A stretch of DNA of 64,000 bases. It comes from Mycolicibacterium lacusdiani. GTDB lineage: Bacteria > Actinomycetota > Actinomycetes > Mycobacteriales > Mycobacteriaceae. Below, piece by piece: positions 53,256 to 61,880 of this stretch. The notes beneath the pieces were generated by a model. That model did not search any database, was not told where the DNA came from, and worked only from the letters and a program-made list of their open reading frames with translations. Location: positions 124,001 to 188,000 of the forward strand of contig NZ_JAKCFC010000005.1 of the NCBI RefSeq assembly GCF_021916785.1, in the 5' to 3' direction. Every line of letters starts with the position of its first letter. Position 1 is the stretch's first letter. The position numbers were made by a program, and so were the translations under genes.

Positions 53256-54374
53256 TCAGGACTTCTTCTCGTCGAGCTGCTGTTGCGTAGCCTCCATGAG
53301 TTCGCTCCACGACTTGTCGAACTTCTCGACGCCTTCGTTCTCGAGCGTCAGGAACACGTCGGTGAGGTCGATGCCGATGGCTTCGAGCTCGTCGAACACC
53401 TGCTGCGCCGCGTCCGCGGTGCCGGTGACGGTGTCGCCCTTGATCTCACCGTGGTCGGCGACCGCCTCGAGCGTCTTCTCCGGCATCGTGTTCACGGTGT
53501 CCGGCGCCACTAGCTCTGTGACGTAGAGCGTGTCGGAGTAGTCCTCGTTCTTCACCCCGGTCGACGCCCACAGCACGCGCTGCACCCGGGCGCCGTCGGC
53601 CTTCAGCGCGCCGAAGCGCTGTCCGCTCTCGAACACCTTCTGGTAGGCGGCGTAGGCCAGCCGCGAGTTGGCGACACCGGCCTGCCCGCGCAGCGCGAGT
53701 GCCTCGTCCGAGCCGATCGCCTCGAGCCGCTTGTCGATCTCGGAATCCACGCGCGACACGAAGAACGATGCGACGGAATGGATCTTGGTCAGGTCGTGGC
53801 CGGCTTCCTTGGCCTTCTCGAGGCCGGCGAGGTAGGCGTCCATGACGGCCTCGTGGCGTTCGACCGAGAAGATCAACGTCACGTTGACCGAGATGCCCTC
53901 TGCGATCACCGCGGTGATCGCAGGCAGGCCTTCCTTCATCGCCGGGATCTTGATCAGCAGGTTCGGCCGGTCGACGATCTTCCACAGCTCGATGGCCTGG
54001 GCGATCGTCTTGTCGGCGTCGCGGGCGAGCCTGGGGTCCACCTCGATGGACACCCGCCCGTCGACCCCGCCACTCGCCTCGAACGTCTTCGTGAACAGGT
54101 CGCAGGCGTTGCGGACGTCGTCGGTGGTCACCGTGCGGATGGTGGCGTCGACGTCGGCGCCGCGCTCGGCGAGTTCGGCGATCTGCCCGTCGTAGGCGTC
54201 ACCCTTGGACAGGGCGGCCTGGAAGATCGACGGGTTGGTCGTCACGCCGACGACGCTGCGGGTGTCGATGAGGTTCTGCAGGTTGCCGGACTGCAGTCGC
54301 TCACGCGAGAGGTCGTCGAGCCATACGGATACTCCTGCGGCACTCAGCGCCGCGAGGTTCGGGTTCTGAGTCAT
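53256..54374 (-). CDS. tal: Transaldolase
   Basis: A 372-aa class I aldolase-type TIM barrel of the non-oxidative pentose phosphate pathway. The early GVTTNPSIFQ, the Schiff-base Lys in NLLIKIPAMKEG, NVTLIFSVERHEAVMDAYLAG and ASFFVSRVDSEID are characteristic of the long actinobacterial form. ATG 54374 follows an AGAGG ribosome site and begins 40 bp after tkt; upstream in-frame extension to 54542 is shadow. Confidence 0.96.
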   Translation of the reverse strand: MTQNPNLAALSAAGVSVWLDDLSRERLQSGNLQNLIDTRSVVGVTTNPSIFQAALSKGDAYDGQIAELAERGADVDATIRTVTTDDVRNACDLFTKTFEASGGVDGRVSIEVDPRLARDADKTIAQAIELWKIVDRPNLLIKIPAMKEGLPAITAVIAEGISVNVTLIFSVERHEAVMDAYLAGLEKAKEAGHDLTKIHSVASFFVSRVDSEIDKRLEAIGSDEALALRGQAGVANSRLAYAAYQKVFESGQRFGALKADGARVQRVLWASTGVKNEDYSDTLYVTELVAPDTVNTMPEKTLEAVADHGEIKGDTVTGTADAAQQVFDELEAIGIDLTDVFLTLENEGVEKFDKSWSELMEATQQQLDEKKS

Positions 54375-54414
54375 GCGATTGCCTCTTCTGCTAGTCGTCC
54401 GCGCGGGGGCCGCG

Positions 54415-56508
54415 CTAGTTGTCCATTGATCGTTCCGCGGCGGCCACCACTGCCTCTGGGGTGAAGCCGAACTCCCGGAACAACGTCTTGTCGTCGGCCG
54501 ATTCGCCGTAGTGCTCGATCGAGATGATCTCGCCGGTGTCACCGACCAGCTTGTGCCAGCTCTGCGCGACGGCGGCCTCGACCGCGACGCGCGCCGACAC
54601 CTCGGGCGGGAGCACGCTGTCGCGGTACTCCTTGGGCTGGCTCTCGAACCACTCGACGCACGGCATGGAGACCACGTACGCGACGATGTCCTTCTCCGCC
54701 AACTGCTTTCGTGCCTCGACCGCCAGCTGCAACTCCGAGCCGGTGGCGATGATGATCACGTCCGCGTCGTCGGCGGGCTTACCGCCGCCGAGCACGTAGC
54801 CGCCCTTCGACACGCCCTCGAAGTCAGTGCCCTCCAGCACCGGGATGCCCTGGCGGGTCAGGATGAAACCGACGGGGCCGCTGCCGTTGCCGCGCGCGAT
54901 GATGCTGCGCCACGCGTAGGCGGTCTCGTTCGGATCGCCCGGCCGCACGACCGACAGGTTCGGGATCGCGCGCAGCGCGGCTAGGTGCTCGATCGGCTGG
55001 TGGGTCGGACCGTCCTCGCCGAGGCCGATCGAGTCGTGCGTCCAGATGTAGATGGTGTCGATGTCCATCAACGACGCCAACCGCACCGCGGGGCGCATGT
55101 AGTCCGAGAACTGCAGGAACGTACCGCCGAAGGCGCGGGTCGGTCCGTGCAGCACGATGCCGGACAGGATCGAGCCCATCGCGTGCTCGCGGATGCCGAA
55201 GTGCAGGACGCGGCCGTACCAGTCGGCCGTGAAGTCCTCGGTCGAGATCGACGGCGGGCCGAACGACTTGACGCCCTTGATCGTGGTGTTGTTGCTGCCC
55301 GCGAGATCGGCGGAGCCACCCCACAATTCGGGCAGCTTGGGCGCCACGTCGTTGAGCACCTGGCCGAACGCGGCACGGGTGGCCACGGCCTTGGATCCCG
55401 GCTCCCAGTAGGTGATGTCGGAGTCCCAGCCCTCGGGCAGCTCCTCCGCGGTCAGGCGGTCGAGCAGCTTCTTGCGCTCCGGCTCGCGCTCGGCCCAGGC
55501 GTCGAACTCGGGCTGCCACTTCTCGTGCGCCTCGCGGCCGCGTTCGACGAGCTTGCGGGTGTGCTCGAACACCTCGGGCCGCAGTTCGAACTTCTTGTCC
55601 GGGTCGAACCCGAGCACCTTCTTGGTGGCTGCCACTTCGTCGTCGCCGAGCGCCGAGCCGTGCACGCCGCCGGTGTTCATCTTGGTGGGTGCGGGATACC
55701 CGATGATGGTGCGCACCGCGATGAACGACGGCTTGTCGGTGACCTTCTTGGCCTCTTCGATGGCGGCTTCGATGCCCTCGACGTTCTCGCCGCCCTCGAC
55801 CTCCTGCACGTGCCAGCCGTAGGCGCGGTAGCGCGCGGGCACGTCCTCGGACAGCGCGATGTTGGTGTCGTGCTCGATCGAGATCTGGTTCTTGTCGTAG
55901 AAGACGATCAGGTTGCCGAGCTGCTGAGTCGCCGCGAGCGACGACGCCTCGCTGGTCACGCCCTCTTCGATGTCGCCATCGGAGGCGATGACGTAGATGA
56001 AGTGGTCGAACGGGCTGGTGCCAGGTGCGGCGTCGGGGTCGAACAACCCGCGCTCGAACCGTGCCGCCATCGCCATGCCCACCGACGAGGCGAGGCCCTG
56101 GCCCAGCGGACCGGTCGTGATCTCGACGCCCTTGGTGTGCCGGAACTCCGGGTGGCCCGGCGTCTTGGACTTGAACGTACGCAGCGACTCGATGTCCTCG
56201 AGTTCCAGGCCGAACCCGCCGAGGAAGAGCTGCAGGTACAGCGTCAGGCTGCTGTGCCCGCACGACAGGATGAAACGGTCGCGACCCAACCAGTGCACGT
56301 CGCTCGGGTCGTGGCGCATCTGCCGCTGGAACAGCGTGTAGGCCAGCGGCGCGAGACTCATGGCCGTGCCGGGATGGCCGTTGCCGACCTTCTGCACGGC
56401 GTCGGCGGCCAGGACGCGGACGGTGTCGACGGCGGCGGAGTCGAGGTCCGTCCAGTCGTCGGGATGGTGGGGTTGGGTGAGTGCGGAAATCTCTTCCACG
56501 GTGGTCAC
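54415..56508 (-). CDS. tkt: Transketolase
   Basis: A 697-aa thiamine-diphosphate enzyme of the pentose phosphate pathway. Landmarks: GNGHPGTAMSLAPLAY, the ThDP-binding GDIEEGVTSEA with DKNQISIE, the central THDSIGLGEDGPTHQPIEHL and the C-terminal IATGSELQLAVEA. GTG 56508 has AGGAG 7 nt upstream. It is the first gene of the tkt-tal-zwf-opcA-pgl operon. Confidence 0.97.
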   Translation of the reverse strand: MTTVEEISALTQPHHPDDWTDLDSAAVDTVRVLAADAVQKVGNGHPGTAMSLAPLAYTLFQRQMRHDPSDVHWLGRDRFILSCGHSSLTLYLQLFLGGFGLELEDIESLRTFKSKTPGHPEFRHTKGVEITTGPLGQGLASSVGMAMAARFERGLFDPDAAPGTSPFDHFIYVIASDGDIEEGVTSEASSLAATQQLGNLIVFYDKNQISIEHDTNIALSEDVPARYRAYGWHVQEVEGGENVEGIEAAIEEAKKVTDKPSFIAVRTIIGYPAPTKMNTGGVHGSALGDDEVAATKKVLGFDPDKKFELRPEVFEHTRKLVERGREAHEKWQPEFDAWAEREPERKKLLDRLTAEELPEGWDSDITYWEPGSKAVATRAAFGQVLNDVAPKLPELWGGSADLAGSNNTTIKGVKSFGPPSISTEDFTADWYGRVLHFGIREHAMGSILSGIVLHGPTRAFGGTFLQFSDYMRPAVRLASLMDIDTIYIWTHDSIGLGEDGPTHQPIEHLAALRAIPNLSVVRPGDPNETAYAWRSIIARGNGSGPVGFILTRQGIPVLEGTDFEGVSKGGYVLGGGKPADDADVIIIATGSELQLAVEARKQLAEKDIVAYVVSMPCVEWFESQPKEYRDSVLPPEVSARVAVEAAVAQSWHKLVGDTGEIISIEHYGESADDKTLFREFGFTPEAVVAAAERSMDN

Positions 56509-56544
56509 GAACTCACTCCTCAGGTAGGAAAGCCAGACGAGTCC

Positions 56545-56550
56545 ACCCTA
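56545..56550 (-). promoter_or_regulatory. Candidate -10 box (TAGGGT) for the tkt operon
   Basis: Minus-strand TAGGGT with TGCGAC at -35 spacing (17 bp) would start the tkt message near 56538, leaving a leader of about 30 nt with AGGAG. Confidence 0.4.
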
Positions 56551-56657
56551 GTGCTCGTGGGTCTCCCGTCGCAGACGGCGGGGGAGAACTGTTGGTCACC
56601 GGGCCTAGTCGGGGTGGTGAACCGACCCTGCGGTTCGGCCGTGGCCGCGAAGCGGTC

Positions 56658-56663
56658 TACCAT
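56658..56663 (+). promoter_or_regulatory. Candidate -10 box (TACCAT) for ctaB
   Basis: TACCAT with TTCGGC 18 bp upstream at the -35 position. The message would start near 56670 with a 46-nt leader containing GAGGAG before GTG 56716. Confidence 0.4.
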
Positions 56664-56715
56664 CGTCTGTAGTAGAAGCTGCGCGCTGCCGCGAAGAAAC
56701 CGAGGAGTCAACTGC

Positions 56716-57636
56716 GTGAGCATTCGCGAGCGCGGGGCGCCGAGCCGGATTCGCACCACGTTCATGGCCTATGTCGGGCTGACCAAGCCCCGGGTCATCG
56801 AACTGTTGCTTGTCACTGCGATCCCCGCCATGTTGTTGGCGCATCGCGGCACCGTCGACCCGCTGCTGATTCTCAACACCCTCGTTGGCGGCATGCTGGC
56901 CGCGGCGGGCGCGAACACGCTCAATTGCGTGGCCGACGCCGACATCGACAAGGTGATGAAGCGCACTGCGCTCCGTCCGCTGGCCAGGGCCACCGTCCCG
57001 ACCCGCAATGCGCTGATCTTCGGTCTGGTCCTGTCCGTGGGCTCGTTCTTCTGGCTGTGGACGACCACCAACCTGCTCTCCGGCGTGCTGGCCGTCGTGA
57101 CGATCGCGTTCTACGTCTTCGTCTACACCCTGCTGCTCAAGCGCCGCACCTCGCAGAACGTCGTGTGGGGCGGGGCCGCCGGCTGCATGCCGGTGATGAT
57201 CGGCTGGTCCGCGGTGACCGGCACGATCGAGTGGCCCGCGCTGGTGATGTTCGCGATCATCTTCTTCTGGACGCCACCGCACACCTGGGCGCTGGCGATG
57301 CGCTACAAGGACGACTACCGCGCCGCAGGCGTGCCGATGCTGCCCGCGGTCGCCACGGAGCGCGAGGTCACTCGGCAGATCCTCATCTACACGTGGCTGA
57401 CGGTGTTCGCGACGCTAGCGCTGGTGCTGGCCACCGGATGGCTGTACGCGATCGTGGCACTGCTCGCCGGGGCCTGGTTCCTCGTGATGGCCCACCAGCT
57501 CTACAGCGGCGTCAAGCGCGGCGAGGCGGTCAAGCCACTGCGCCTGTTCCTGCAGTCGAACAACTACCTGGCGGTGGTGTTCTGCGCGTTGGCCGTCGAC
57601 TCGGCCCTGGCGCTGCCGACGCTGCTGCACTTCTGA
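56716..57636 (+). CDS. ctaB: Protoheme IX farnesyltransferase (heme O synthase)
   Basis: A 306-aa integral membrane prenyltransferase with about nine helices that converts heme B to heme O for the aa3 oxidase. The UbiA-type Asp-rich motif reads NCVADADIDKVMKRTALRPL, and the second acidic motif region is AMRYKDDYRAAGVPMLP. GTG 56716 follows GAGGAG; the very long upstream frame is antisense to tkt. It ends 7 bp from the converging arfB stop. Confidence 0.95.
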   Translation: MSIRERGAPSRIRTTFMAYVGLTKPRVIELLLVTAIPAMLLAHRGTVDPLLILNTLVGGMLAAAGANTLNCVADADIDKVMKRTALRPLARATVPTRNALIFGLVLSVGSFFWLWTTTNLLSGVLAVVTIAFYVFVYTLLLKRRTSQNVVWGGAAGCMPVMIGWSAVTGTIEWPALVMFAIIFFWTPPHTWALAMRYKDDYRAAGVPMLPAVATEREVTRQILIYTWLTVFATLALVLATGWLYAIVALLAGAWFLVMAHQLYSGVKRGEAVKPLRLFLQSNNYLAVVFCALAVDSALALPTLLHF

Positions 57637-57643
57637 CCGTCGG

Positions 57644-58075
57644 CTAGCTCGCGTCCCAACCCGCGCGGCGACCCTGCTTCGTCTGGCCTCGTCGCTTCTT
57701 CTCCGCGATCCGGCGCTCCTTGGCACCCCTGGTGGGCCTGGTGGGGCGGCGCGTCGGCGGCGGTGCCGCCGCGGCGTCTTTCAGGAGTTTCGCCATCCGT
57801 TCGCGAGCGGCCTCGCGGTTCTGCAGTTGCGCGCGGTGCTCGCTGGCGGTGACCGTCAGCACGCCGTCGACGAGCCGCCCGCGCAGCCTGCACAGCATCC
57901 GGTAGCGCAGCGTCTCCGGGATCGACGGCGAGTGCGCCACGTCGAACGACAGCTCGACGCGACTGTCGGCCGTGTTGACGCCCTGGCCGCCAGGTCCCGA
58001 CGATCGGGAGAACCGTTCGCGGAGCTCGGACCCGGACACGACGAGCGTCCGCGTCACGTTCAGGTCCCTGGCCAC
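57644..58075 (-). CDS. arfB: Peptidyl-tRNA hydrolase ArfB (ribosome rescue)
   Basis: A 143-aa release-factor-like protein. The catalytic GGQ lies in SSGPGGQGVNTADSRVEL, and the C-terminal tail is Lys/Arg-rich (KERRIAEKKRRGQTKQGRRAG), which in ArfB enters the empty mRNA channel. It hydrolyses peptidyl-tRNA on ribosomes stalled without a stop codon. GTG 58075 opens the conserved domain. It stands 32 bp downstream of the same-strand qor gene. Confidence 0.92.
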   Translation of the reverse strand: MARDLNVTRTLVVSGSELRERFSRSSGPGGQGVNTADSRVELSFDVAHSPSIPETLRYRMLCRLRGRLVDGVLTVTASEHRAQLQNREAARERMAKLLKDAAAAPPPTRRPTRPTRGAKERRIAEKKRRGQTKQGRRAGWDAS

Positions 58076-58107
58076 GCCGACCAGCGTGGCACGAGGGGGT
58101 CCTGACG

Positions 58108-59085
58108 TCAGGGCACCAGGACCACCGAGCCGACGGTCTTGCGGCCCTGCAGGTCGGCGTGCGCCCGGGACGCCTCAGCAAGCGGGTACCGCTCGCTGAC
58201 CGTCACGTCGAGCGTGCCCGTCGCGATCGCGTCCAGCAGTTCGCCCGCACGCCAGGAGAATTCGTCGGCGGTGTAGGTGTAGTGCGCAAGGGTCGGCCGG
58301 GTCAGGAACAGCGATCCGGCGGCGTTGAGCCGCTGCGGATCGAACGGGGGCACCGGGCCGCTCGCCGCACCGAACAGTGCGAGCGTGCCCCGGATCGCCA
58401 GGCTGGCGAGGCTCGCCTCGAACGTCGAGGCGCCCACGCCGTCGTACACCGCGGCGACTCCGACACCGCCGGTCAGGTCGCGCACCTTCGCGCCGAACTC
58501 CGCCGGGTCGTCGCCGGGGTAGTCCAGCACCTCCACCGCGCCCGCGCGCCGGGAGAGTTCGGCCTTGGCGGGCGTCGAGACGGTGGTGATGACCTTCACC
58601 GCCATGCTGGTAGCCCACTGGGTCAGGATGAGCCCCACGCCGCCGGCGCCGGCGTGCACCAGCACGGCGTCGCCCTGCTGCACCGGGTAGACCGACTTGA
58701 TCAGGTAGTGCGCCGTCATGCCCTTGAGCAGTGCGGAGGCGGCAACCTCGGCCGACACCGCGTCGGGCACGTAGGCGACGAAGTCGGCAGGCGCCAGGCA
58801 GTACTCGGCGTAGGCGCCCACGGCCTGGGCGGTGACGACGCGGTCGCCCACGGCCAGCGCGGCGACGTCCTCGCCGACCTCGGCGACCGTGCCGCACACC
58901 TCGGTACCCACGACGAAGGGGAGTTCGCGCGGATACTGACCCGAGCGGAAGTAGGTGTCGATGAAGTTGACGCCGATGGCGTCGGCCTTGATCAGAACCT
59001 GGCCCGGCCCGGGTGCGGGCTGAGACTTCTCGACGTAGTTGAGGACTTCGGGTCCGCCCGTTTCGGCGACTTCGATGGCGTGCAT
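58108..59085 (-). CDS. qor: NADPH:quinone oxidoreductase (zeta-crystallin type)
   Basis: A 325-aa zinc-free medium-chain reductase that reduces quinones with NADPH. Markers are GVNFIDTYFRSGQYP, GDRVVTAQAVGAYAEY and the nucleotide motif AGAGGVGLILTQWA. ATG 59085 begins the conserved MHAIEV strand; upstream in-frame codons to 59160 overlap the divergent gene. Divergent start codons are only 19 bp apart. Confidence 0.93.
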   Translation of the reverse strand: MHAIEVAETGGPEVLNYVEKSQPAPGPGQVLIKADAIGVNFIDTYFRSGQYPRELPFVVGTEVCGTVAEVGEDVAALAVGDRVVTAQAVGAYAEYCLAPADFVAYVPDAVSAEVAASALLKGMTAHYLIKSVYPVQQGDAVLVHAGAGGVGLILTQWATSMAVKVITTVSTPAKAELSRRAGAVEVLDYPGDDPAEFGAKVRDLTGGVGVAAVYDGVGASTFEASLASLAIRGTLALFGAASGPVPPFDPQRLNAAGSLFLTRPTLAHYTYTADEFSWRAGELLDAIATGTLDVTVSERYPLAEASRAHADLQGRKTVGSVVLVP

Positions 59086-59091
59086 GCCACC

Positions 59092-59097
59092 TATCAT
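59092..59097 (+). promoter_or_regulatory. Candidate leaderless -10 box (TATCAT) for the ATP-grasp-like gene
   Basis: TATCAT is followed by seven bases and then GTG 59105. Together with the absence of a ribosome site this points to leaderless translation. Confidence 0.5.
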
Positions 59098-59104
59098 TCC
59101 AACA

Positions 59105-60043
59105 GTGAAACTCGCACGGCCCGACGTTCGGCATCCTCGCATCGTCTTCGCAGGTTGCAAGGCCCTCGTCGAGGGTGACGGTGACGACGCGGGGCTGGCT
59201 GGTGCGCTGCGGACGCGCGGTCTGCACGCGCGCTGGCTCGCCTGGGACGACCCGGAAACGGAGCGGGCCGACCTGGTGATCCTGCGGGCGACGTGGGACT
59301 ACACCGAGCGTCTCGACGAGTTCCTGGCGTGGACACGGCGGGTGCCCAACCTGCTCAACGGTCCCGACGTGGTGGCGTGGAACAGCGACAAGCGCTATCT
59401 CGACGATCTCGCGACGGCCGGGGTCCCCACGGTGCCCAGCCTGTTCTTCGCACGGGGTGACGCGGTGCGGGTGCCCGACGGCGAGGTCGTCGTCAAACCA
59501 GCAGTGGGTGCGGGCTCGGTCGGCGCCCGACGGTTCACCGATCCCGACGCCGCTGCCCGGCATGCCGCCGCCCTGCAGGCGTCCGGCCGCACCGCTCTCG
59601 TGCAGCCGTACGACCCCCGGATCGAGGCGGGCGAGACGGCGCTGGTGTTCCTCGCCGGCCAGCAGTCGCACGCGTTCACCAAGGGCCCGCTGCTGCCACC
59701 GCCGGGCGGTGCCCCCGCCATGGACGAATCCGGCACCTACGCCGAGGAGTCACTGCGTCCGGCCGAACCCGACTTCGAACTGTGGGCCGTGGGGCACGCA
59801 GCGCTCGCAGCCGCAGCGGACCGTCTCGGCAGGGCGCCGTCGGACTTCCTCTACGCCCGCGTCGACGTCATCGGCGAGCGCGACGATCCGCGCCTGCTCG
59901 AGCTGGAACTCGTCGAGCCGTCGCTGGGGTGGCGGCAGTTGAACGACGAGGACCGTCGATTACGGCAGCGAGAGTTCGCGCTCGCCGTCGAATCGGCTCT
60001 CGACGGGTTCGGCCTGGGTCCGCTGTCGCATCGACGCCCATAG
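59105..60043 (+). CDS. ATP-grasp-like protein (Rv1455-like), substrate unknown
   Basis: A 312-aa protein with the layout of a RimK/glutathione-synthetase-like ATP-grasp enzyme: a Rossmann-like N-terminal domain (DLVILRATWDYTERLDEFLAW), NSDKRYLDDLATAGVPTVPS, the ATP-binding strand VVVKPAVGAGSVGARRF, and the acidic metal site LYARVDVIG with ELELVEPSLG. It may ligate a carboxylate to an amine or thiol, but the substrate is unknown. Position between qor and ctaA matches Rv1455. The last 84 bp overlap the converging ctaA gene. Confidence 0.83.
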   Translation: MKLARPDVRHPRIVFAGCKALVEGDGDDAGLAGALRTRGLHARWLAWDDPETERADLVILRATWDYTERLDEFLAWTRRVPNLLNGPDVVAWNSDKRYLDDLATAGVPTVPSLFFARGDAVRVPDGEVVVKPAVGAGSVGARRFTDPDAAARHAAALQASGRTALVQPYDPRIEAGETALVFLAGQQSHAFTKGPLLPPPGGAPAMDESGTYAEESLRPAEPDFELWAVGHAALAAAADRLGRAPSDFLYARVDVIGERDDPRLLELELVEPSLGWRQLNDEDRRLRQREFALAVESALDGFGLGPLSHRRP

Positions 60044-60949
60044 CGCGGCCGTCGCACCCGTACAGATCGCGGCACCCGCGACGTGCACGGCCACCAGGGC
60101 TGCGGGCACGCCGGTGAAGAACTGCACCGTTCCGACCATGCCTTGCAGCGCCACGAGGATCACCAGTACGACGAGCCGCATGGTGACGGGACGCGGTGCG
60201 CGCACGGCCAGCAGCGCGAACGCGAGGCCGATGAGCAGGCAGAGGTAGGCGGTCACCAGCGCGGAGTGCCGGTAGACCAGCGTGACGATGTCCAGACCCA
60301 ACCGCGGGATGGGAGCGTCGATGCTCTTGTCGCCGGCGTGCGGGCCTGCACCGGTGACCATGGTTCCGGTGACGAGGACCACCGACAGCGCCATCGCGCT
60401 CAGAAAGGTCAACTGGCGCAACGGCTTCGGGACCATCCGCTGCGGGACTCCGTCGTCGGGCTCGCCGATCTTGACGTACAGCAGCACGGCCAGCCACACC
60501 ATCGCCATCGACACCAGCAGGTGGATCGCAACCGTCCACCACAGCAGCCCGGTGAGGACGGTGATGCCGCCGATGACCGCTTGCGCGACGGTCGAGGCCG
60601 GCATCAGCCAGGCGTAGACGAGCACTTCGCGGCGACGTCGCGCGCGGAGGACGGCGAGGACGGCCAGCGCGGCGGTCAGCACCACGAGGAACGTGATCAG
60701 GCGGTTGCCGAACTCGACGGCCTGGTGGATGCCGGGGACCTCGGCGTGCGGGACCGGAGTGAAGCTGCCGGGGAAGCACTGGGGCCACGTCGGGCAGCCA
60801 AGGCCCGAGGCGGTGACGCGGACGATCGAGCCGGTCACGGCGATGCCGCCCTGGGTGAGCACGACGACCGCCGCGATGATGCGCTGGACGCGCAGGCTGG
60901 GTAGGGGCAGCAGGTCGACGCCCTTCATGAACAAGCGTCGGATGGCCAC
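59960..60949 (-). CDS. ctaA: Heme A synthase
   Basis: A 329-aa membrane enzyme with eight helices that oxidises heme O to heme A for cytochrome aa3. Motifs: GSIVRVTASGLGCPTWPQC with the Cys pair region, IHQAVEFGNRLITF with a heme His, AIHLLVSM, YRHSALVTAYL and VHVAGAAICTG. GTG 60949 is preferred because a TACCAT -10 ends 6 nt before it; ATG 60928 and TTG 60967 are alternatives in frame. It pairs functionally with ctaB 3 kb away. Confidence 0.93.
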   Translation of the reverse strand: MAIRRLFMKGVDLLPLPSLRVQRIIAAVVVLTQGGIAVTGSIVRVTASGLGCPTWPQCFPGSFTPVPHAEVPGIHQAVEFGNRLITFLVVLTAALAVLAVLRARRRREVLVYAWLMPASTVAQAVIGGITVLTGLLWWTVAIHLLVSMAMVWLAVLLYVKIGEPDDGVPQRMVPKPLRQLTFLSAMALSVVLVTGTMVTGAGPHAGDKSIDAPIPRLGLDIVTLVYRHSALVTAYLCLLIGLAFALLAVRAPRPVTMRLVVLVILVALQGMVGTVQFFTGVPAALVAVHVAGAAICTGATAALWASMRQRTQAEPVESRFDGERELSLP

Positions 60950-60955
60950 GGTTCG

Positions 60956-60961
60956 ATGGTA
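60956..60961 (-). promoter_or_regulatory. Candidate leaderless -10 box (TACCAT) for ctaA
   Basis: Minus-strand TACCAT is followed by six bases and GTG 60949. Confidence 0.5.
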
Positions 60962-60972
60962 GGACAAACCGA

Positions 60973-60987
60973 ACTACAAGCCGTAGT
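60973..60987. promoter_or_regulatory. Inverted repeat over the ctaA -35 region
   Basis: ACTAC-AAGCC-GTAGT is a perfect 5-bp dyad centred about 31 bp upstream of the proposed ctaA start, overlapping the -35 position. It could be an operator; the repressor is unknown. Confidence 0.4.
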
Positions 60988-61002
60988 AGGGGGCCGTGCG
61001 GC

Positions 61003-61779
61003 TTAGGTGAAGCGGAACCACCGCAGTGCGCACAATGCGGCGACCACACCCCACGCGGCCAGCACGGCCACGCCGAACCAGTCCACCGACAGCGTCATCG
61101 CCTGGGTCAACGCCTCGGTGAGCGCGCCCGAAGGCGTCAACCGCGCGACCCAGTGCAGGGCGTTCGAGACGATTCCGCCCTCGAGCGTCAGCGCGCCGAA
61201 GCCCGCGAAGATGAACCACAGCAGGTTCGCCACCGCGAGCACGATCTCGGCCCGCAGCGTCCCGCCCAGCAGCAGTCCGAGTGACGCGAACGCGGCCGTG
61301 CCGAGCGCGATGACCAGTGCCCCGAGCGCCAAGCCCGCGGGTTCCGGGCGCCAGCCGAGCCCAATGCCGATCGCGCCCAACAGAACCGACTGCAGGAACA
61401 CGACGGTGACGACGGCCAGTGACTTGCCCGCGATGATCCCCCACACCGGTAGGGCCGTCGCACCGAGACGCTTCAGCGCGCCGTAGCGCCGGTCGAACGC
61501 CACCGCGATCGCCTGGCCGGTGAACGCCGTGGAGATGACGGCCAACGCCATGATCGCCGGAACGAATGTCGCGGCGCGGTTGGGACCGAAGTCGCCCAGC
61601 GGCAGCAGCGTCATCCCGACCAGCAGGGTGATCGGGATGAACATCGTCAGCAGTAGCTGCTCACCGTTGCGCAGCAGCAGCTTCAGTTCCAGGCCGAACT
61701 GGGCGGCGAGCATCTTCGGCACCGTCGCGGGCCGGGGGTCCGGGGTGAACGTGCCCGGTTCGAACCTGTTCGTGGTCAT
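61003..61779 (-). CDS. ABC transporter permease (DrrB/ABC-2 type)
   Basis: A 258-aa membrane component with six predicted helices, ABC-2 exporter type (Rv1457c-like). Conserved stretches include MLAAQFGLELKLLLRNGEQ before helix 1 and AFDRRYGALKRLGATALP between helices 2 and 3. It forms an exporter with the ATPase encoded upstream; the cargo is unknown, though neighbouring mptB hints at envelope material. ATG 61779 overlaps the stop of a 34-codon ORF in ATGA. It ends 53 bp before ctaA. Confidence 0.9.
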   Translation of the reverse strand: MTTNRFEPGTFTPDPRPATVPKMLAAQFGLELKLLLRNGEQLLLTMFIPITLLVGMTLLPLGDFGPNRAATFVPAIMALAVISTAFTGQAIAVAFDRRYGALKRLGATALPVWGIIAGKSLAVVTVVFLQSVLLGAIGIGLGWRPEPAGLALGALVIALGTAAFASLGLLLGGTLRAEIVLAVANLLWFIFAGFGALTLEGGIVSNALHWVARLTPSGALTEALTQAMTLSVDWFGVAVLAAWGVVAALCALRWFRFT

Positions 61780-61880
61780 CGCAACCCGCCGATCGTCGTC
61801 GACTCTGCTGTGAGATCGCGATTCGGGCCGGATCGGTGATCTCCCAGCAGTCTCGGCGGTGTTGCCGTAGCGCTCGTCAT
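61776..61880 (-). CDS. 34-codon ORF coupling the ABC ATPase and permease genes
   Basis: A 34-aa frame beginning MTSATATPPRLLGDHRSGPN whose ATG overlaps the ATPase stop (ATGA at 61877-61880) and whose stop overlaps the permease ATG (ATGA at 61776-61779). Double coupling like this is unlikely to be random. It may be a small protein, a translational bridge, or the original permease N-terminus cut off by a frame change: its opening resembles a typical polar N-terminal tail. No ribosome site of its own is needed. Confidence 0.45.
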   Translation of the reverse strand: MTSATATPPRLLGDHRSGPNRDLTAESTTIGGLR

